This document shows positions 60,901-64,000 of a stretch of DNA of 64,000 bases, one piece after another (position 1 is the first letter of the stretch; every line of letters starts with the position of its first letter). Origin of the DNA: Flavobacteriaceae bacterium (GTDB taxonomy: Bacteria > Bacteroidota > Bacteroidia > Flavobacteriales > Flavobacteriaceae); assembly GCA_947451525.1 (NCBI GenBank), contig CANFZM010000005.1, positions 1 through 64,000 of the forward strand, in the 5' to 3' direction. The notes below the pieces were generated by a model. It saw nothing but the letters and a program-made list of their open reading frames with translations. It searched no databases and was not told the origin of the DNA. Made by a program: the position numbers and the translations under genes.

Positions 60901-63003
60901 GGTGATACCACTTTCATAAATTCCGTCATAATTAGTGTCGATCAATAATTGATTGTTTGGATTTAATACTGTAATCGTTTTATTGATTGGAGAATTCAAG
61001 ATAAAATCGCCGTTAGAATCTAATAAATCAGTAGTGTTTGCAGTGGAAACATATTCCATGACCAATGAAATAGGTTGTGTAAAACTCATGGTGTATTTTA
61101 CAAAACTCGTTTTTCCTGCAGGGACATCAGTAATAAAACTTCCATCCGAACTTCCTGTTAATGGTGTTGTGCTTGTTGCTGTTGAAGTGGTTACTGTACC
61201 ATTAAACGTATTGGAATAGGTAGTACCTACATTTATAGTTCCTGTAGTTATATTTGCTAGCGATATGCCTTGATCTCCAAGGGATTCGTTGCAATTTGTG
61301 ATGCCATCATTATCGAGATCAATATCAATATTGTCGTTGATGCCATCATTATCGGTATCTATTGCGCAAGAACTTACGGGGATTTCATCCGAATAAAAAT
61401 CAATTCCGCATGCAGTTAGTGATGCTTTTATCTTATAATACCCTGGCTGAGTTGGGATGTAGTTATTTGAATTTGCTCCCGAAATAGGATTTCCATTAAA
61501 ATACCATTGGTACACATCAAAGTTGCTAATTGCATTAACATTAAGATTAATGTTAGGAATACAATCGGAAATTGTGGTAACCGCTGGTTGAAAAACAATT
61601 TCAGGTTTAAAAGTAAATCCAGAATAATAACCACCATAAGTAGCGGCTCCACTGGAACCGTAATAAGAAACATATACTTGTTCTGTAGAAAAAACCGAAA
61701 CATTCCCAGTCAATCCTTCAATGTTATAAGTCACAAAATCAGGGTTTCCAGTAACATTAAAGGGGCCTGTAACATTTAGACTTGAAGGTAAAGTGGCAAA
61801 AGTATAGTTCACTCCGTCAATAATAAAAGTTAAAGTTGCACCTGTTTTAGTAACAATACATACTGTTCCTGTAAAATCTGTTAAACTTCCAACTTCATTA
61901 ATTAGCGGAATATTATTAATTGATTTAGGAGTTTGACAACTCAATGGCGGAACAAAGCACATGTTTTGATTGGCTTGGCTAGAAGAACCACCAATTCCTT
62001 GGTAAGCAAAAATATTCTTGGAACTTCTTACATACAGATTTCCGTCGGAAGAGAAATCCGTTCCGCTAAGCGCCAAGTATTGTCCTGAATTTAAAGTTGT
62101 AGTGGGAGTAGCACTTCCGTTTAGGTAAATTTCGGTATTGTTTGAATCGGCTATTAATAGCGGTCTTTCGGTTACATCTACTCCAGAACCTTTTACAAAA
62201 ATATATTCCATTCCAGTTCTTTCTGCAGAAACTATTTGATCTATTCCTAAATCTAGATTGGTAGTAGTACCGTTACTTCCTGCAAAAGAGCCGCAATTTA
62301 CCGCAATTGGTTTATCGGAAGTAATTGAAGCACCAATTAAACCGTCTTTGTTCGCAATAGTTGGTCCCACTACCGCTATAGCAAAACTTTGTCCAGCATT
62401 TAGTGTGATGTTAGAAGGATTGCTTCCTGCTGCAGTATTATTAATAAGTTGCACACCAGGTTTAATATCCGCAAAGGAAATGGTAGTATTATTTTCTGTT
62501 GCCAATATTGTAGCAAAAGTATAATGATTGGAAGTAGTGGAGGGCGCGCCAGTATTAATAAAGGCACCAATTCTGAAATGAGTTCCAAGAGCAGCGCTAC
62601 CTTTAGATACTAAGCCACCAGCCTGATTGTTTTGTGTGGTAGAAGTTAATCTAACATTGGCATAAACTAAATCTTGTGCATTAATGATGTATCCTTTGTT
62701 GCTTTTTATGGTATTTACATCACTTTTAGAAATTAATAATTGGGTGTCAAATCCCGAACCAATGTTATATACATAGGGTGCATCTCTACTTACCGATCCT
62801 GAAATAGATGCTCCTCCAATTTCTTGAATAACAAAACTTACAGGCGTTACACTTGGACAGGAAATGTAAATATATTGTCCTTGAGGGTCTTGACTATCCG
62901 AGTTGGACAATGGCGGAATATAATGTGTTTTACTAAATTGCGAATTACAATTTATTGAAAACAATGCGATAAGTAATATATATAGAAGTAGGGTCTTTTT
63001 CAT
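57925..63003 (-). CDS. Giant T9SS type-B surface protein, IgGFc-binding-like with TSP3 repeats
   Basis: The 1692-residue product has a signal peptide (about 1-22). An N-terminal IgGFc-binding-protein-like domain (about 30-360) contains YIYISCPSV and AISNVE-like blocks such as GSAALGTHFRIGAFINTG. Acidic calcium-binding thrombospondin type-3 repeats (DTDNDGINDNIDIDLDNDGI near 555; more at about 765-880) come next, then several immunoglobulin-like repeats (about 960-1590). It ends in a gliding-motility-type (type B) T9SS C-terminal domain, YFTPNGDGFNDYWNIKG through FDRYGKFIKQI to KGHFTLKR. It is a cell-surface adhesin-like protein. I start it at the ATG at 63003, opening the signal peptide, rather than two codons earlier. 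Confidence 0.85.
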   Translation of the reverse strand: MKKTLLLYILLIALFSINCNSQFSKTHYIPPLSNSDSQDPQGQYIYISCPSVTPVSFVIQEIGGASISGSVSRDAPYVYNIGSGFDTQLLISKSDVNTIKSNKGYIINAQDLVYANVRLTSTTQNNQAGGLVSKGSAALGTHFRIGAFINTGAPSTTSNHYTFATILATENNTTISFADIKPGVQLINNTAAGSNPSNITLNAGQSFAIAVVGPTIANKDGLIGASITSDKPIAVNCGSFAGSNGTTTNLDLGIDQIVSAERTGMEYIFVKGSGVDVTERPLLIADSNNTEIYLNGSATPTTTLNSGQYLALSGTDFSSDGNLYVRSSKNIFAYQGIGGSSSQANQNMCFVPPLSCQTPKSINNIPLINEVGSLTDFTGTVCIVTKTGATLTFIIDGVNYTFATLPSSLNVTGPFNVTGNPDFVTYNIEGLTGNVSVFSTEQVYVSYYGSSGAATYGGYYSGFTFKPEIVFQPAVTTISDCIPNINLNVNAISNFDVYQWYFNGNPISGANSNNYIPTQPGYYKIKASLTACGIDFYSDEIPVSSCAIDTDNDGINDNIDIDLDNDGITNCNESLGDQGISLANITTGTINVGTTYSNTFNGTVTTSTATSTTPLTGSSDGSFITDVPAGKTSFVKYTMSFTQPISLVMEYVSTANTTDLLDSNGDFILNSPINKTITVLNPNNQLLIDTNYDGIYESGITQYSSFEIRFRLNSTVPLAAGAGTFKFLTNNSNTLIFTHKNLSETLGDRATFKLHATCISKDSDNDGVPDQADLDSDNDGILDYIEAQGATFTPISHVDANHDGMDDAFGTGITPVDSDADGVIDYLDLDSDNDGIFDVNESGSGALDANLNGVIDGNAFGVNGLADSVETTPDSNLLNYTLANTDADALNNYLDIDSDSDGCLDAAEAGYTQFDSGAGTLGTAVPPVVNANGIVTSGPAYIIPSQDYVIGAPITITVQPQDAITCENQNATFTITSNTVTSYQWLIYNGTTWANVVNNAIYSGATTNTLAISSVSPSMSGYQYKVILNKNGNKCGLVSAPATLTTYALPVLTSPITLKQCDNDTDGISDFNLTVNNSQISTNFSTETFTYFTTQAGANTNDPLVKIANPIVYNSGSGTVWVRVESVHGCFSVGQINLIVSVTQINAATFHKYFTLCDDSVTGVSSDTDGTSVFNFSSVTNDINAILPIPSSNYTIKYYANNADALAQTNAINPAAYRNTTINQQLIYVRIDSNNYQGCFGLGPFITLTAEALPVATPVNAANTIRNCDNDQDGIFTFDTSTLQATILNGQTNKTVTYYDATGTVINPIPTFTVNTTQTITVRVTNNLTQASNGPCYDEETITFIVDKLPQIFTIPAIQLNKCDNEANPALQNGIYPFDTTNFESILLGTQTGMNISFTLQNGQVLPHLPTTFNTGTQNVLVTITNPLNASCPATTTLNFVVNPIPNIDLNPNGWANQLVCTNLPTFTVTINAGVLNGTPTNIYTYQWYLNSVLIPGATNYSLTVNAGGSYSVIVTTAAGCTESRTIEVTTSVIASIDHINVVDLTDLDTVEVVVTGNGNYMYSIEDPYGPYQFSNFFENVPMGIHTIYIKDLNGCGIAQQTISVLGVPKYFTPNGDGFNDYWNIKGANDKFYSNSIIKIFDRYGKFIKQITPTEDGWDGLYNGNLAPADDYWYNIQFDDGRTAKGHFTLKR

Positions 63004-63089
63004 GGGCATAAAAGTACTATTTTTTTTAAATATCTTTTAATAGAAAAATATCCTTTAACATTTGTTTCTATTTGAAATTAGACAATAAA

Positions 63090-63137
63090 AAAAGTAAGAC
63101 CTAAAAAACTGATTATAGTTTAATAGGTCTTACTTTT
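63090..63137. terminator. Intrinsic terminator after the ABC-2 permease gene
   Basis: AAAAGTAAGACCT (63090-63102) pairs with AGGTCTTACTTTT (63125-63137), a perfect 13-bp stem with a 22-base loop, flanked by A and T runs. It lies downstream of the minus-strand permease stop at 63185 and upstream of the giant gene. Confidence 0.75.
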
Positions 63138-63184
63138 AAAATTTAAAAACAACAGAAAAGAGTTGTTGGTTAAGTCTTTAAATA

Positions 63185-64000
63185 CTATAAATCTCTTTTT
63201 TTCAAAAGTAAATAAGAGGAGTAAACGAAAATTGCAGTCCAAGTTAAAACGATAAGAATGGTTGTGAAATGCACATCATAATCTTTTACGTTTACAATTC
63301 CAATTTGGGAATTGATGGTTTTAATTGCCGATAGTTTAGTAAAAGGCTCAATTAAAAGTTGCGACATCGATTCTAAAGGTAAAAATCTACTTACAGAACT
63401 TGTAAAACCATATTTAGAATATACTAGAAGGCATTCAATAAGAAACCAAAGAAACAGAAATCCTAAAGCAAAAGCCGAACGTTTAATAAGGATTCCTACA
63501 AATAAACAGAAGGAGAAAAATCCAACTAGATTTACAAAATAGGCTAGTAAATACTCCATTCTAGAGAAAATAATTCCCACTTCGTTATAAGAAGAAAAAA
63601 ACAATCCTAGAATTAAGGATATTAGAAATACAAAAACCGTAGAAACTACTGAAAATGCTACTACTGTAAGGAATTTAGAAGCAATAAATTCTTGCTTGCT
63701 CATACCGTCTATTAAGTTTTGTTTCAAAGTGCCATAACTGTATTCGTTAGACATCATCGATACAATAATTACTGCAAAAAACACTTTGGCAAACACAGCA
63801 ATAAAAGAATTGAAATGCCAAATAAAAGGAAAGTTGAAAACGCCTTGATCGGCAATATTAATGTGAATTGGACCTACGTCAAATTTTATGGAAGCCACCA
63901 ACGCAATTAAACTTAGTAATCCGAAGTAAGTAATGGTTAATACTTTGCTGGCTCTGTTTTTCCAGATTTTTTGTAATTCTATAGAGAGTAATCGTTTCAT
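63185..64000 (-). CDS. ABC-2 type transporter permease
   Basis: The 271-residue membrane protein has six predicted helices (about 18-37, 64-85, 110-132, 150-172, 177-197 and 240-262), a typical ABC-2 permease opening (MKRLLSIELQKIWKNRASKV) and a charged KKRDL end. Its ATG occupies 63998-64000, exactly at the window edge, so the gene appears complete. The partner ATPase should be upstream, beyond 64000. The substrate is unknown; such permeases in Bacteroidetes often export lipids, antibiotics or lantibiotics. Confidence 0.85.
   Translation of the reverse strand: MKRLLSIELQKIWKNRASKVLTITYFGLLSLIALVASIKFDVGPIHINIADQGVFNFPFIWHFNSFIAVFAKVFFAVIIVSMMSNEYSYGTLKQNLIDGMSKQEFIASKFLTVVAFSVVSTVFVFLISLILGLFFSSYNEVGIIFSRMEYLLAYFVNLVGFFSFCLFVGILIKRSAFALGFLFLWFLIECLLVYSKYGFTSSVSRFLPLESMSQLLIEPFTKLSAIKTINSQIGIVNVKDYDVHFTTILIVLTWTAIFVYSSYLLLKKRDL

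Overview
The window looks like a chromosomal segment of a Flavobacteriaceae bacterium, most likely Flavobacterium or a close relative. The DNA is AT-rich. Many genes are preceded by the Bacteroidetes -7 promoter element TAnnTTTG, often only a few bases from the start codon. Several secreted proteins end in type IX secretion (T9SS) sorting domains, and four menaquinone genes (menD, menC, menA, menB) are scattered through housekeeping DNA. All calls come from reading the sequence and recalled family knowledge; no search was run.

Left part (1-6.4 kb): the tail of an unknown gene, a truncated ParE/RelE toxin remnant, a DEAD-box RNA helicase of the DbpA type, a compact operon (ddl, two paralogous zinc-ribbon membrane proteins, coaD), then a PASTA protein overlapping an RluD-type pseudouridine synthase.

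Accessory part (6.4-20.4 kb): two islands of minus-strand genes. The first (6.8-11.7 kb) encodes small exported or lipoprotein products, including a tandem pair of exported DnaJ-like cysteine-rich proteins. The second (14.0-19.05 kb) carries an SPFH-GYF_2 protein, a second GYF_2 protein, a TerB-like zinc-ribbon protein, small membrane proteins, a MORN-type protein and a frameshifted pseudogene. Each island is headed by a divergently transcribed gene of one family (11868 and 19171), with a conserved N-terminal module and a long helical tail. Each divergent promoter region holds 10-bp tandem direct repeats. Just after the first of these genes is a ten-copy array of 16-bp imperfect palindromes on a 21-bp period (13094-13296). 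This region is the best candidate for undescribed biology in the window.

Middle part (20.4-39 kb): a T9SS endonuclease I, rsmB, kup, several T9SS-exported proteins including a putative metalloprotease, an ECF sigma factor with a putative anti-sigma and a Spy-like partner, and menD. At 39.1-41.3 kb a type II restriction-modification pair (cytosine-C5 methyltransferase with a fused helix-turn-helix, and an Eco47II-type endonuclease) abuts a decapitated SET-domain gene.

Right part (41.4-64 kb): cvfB, a MacAB/Lol-like ABC exporter, menC, a TPR protein, a UPF0173 hydrolase coupled to menA, menB, ygiD, a pentapeptide protein, guaC, an MFS transporter, tRNA-Arg(ACG), an unlisted 50-residue protein, a giant T9SS type-B cell-surface protein and an ABC-2 permease that starts at the window edge. 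Two copies of a structured intergenic element (28619-28711 minus, 48750-48850 plus) share conserved flanks around unrelated hairpins and show a compensatory base change.
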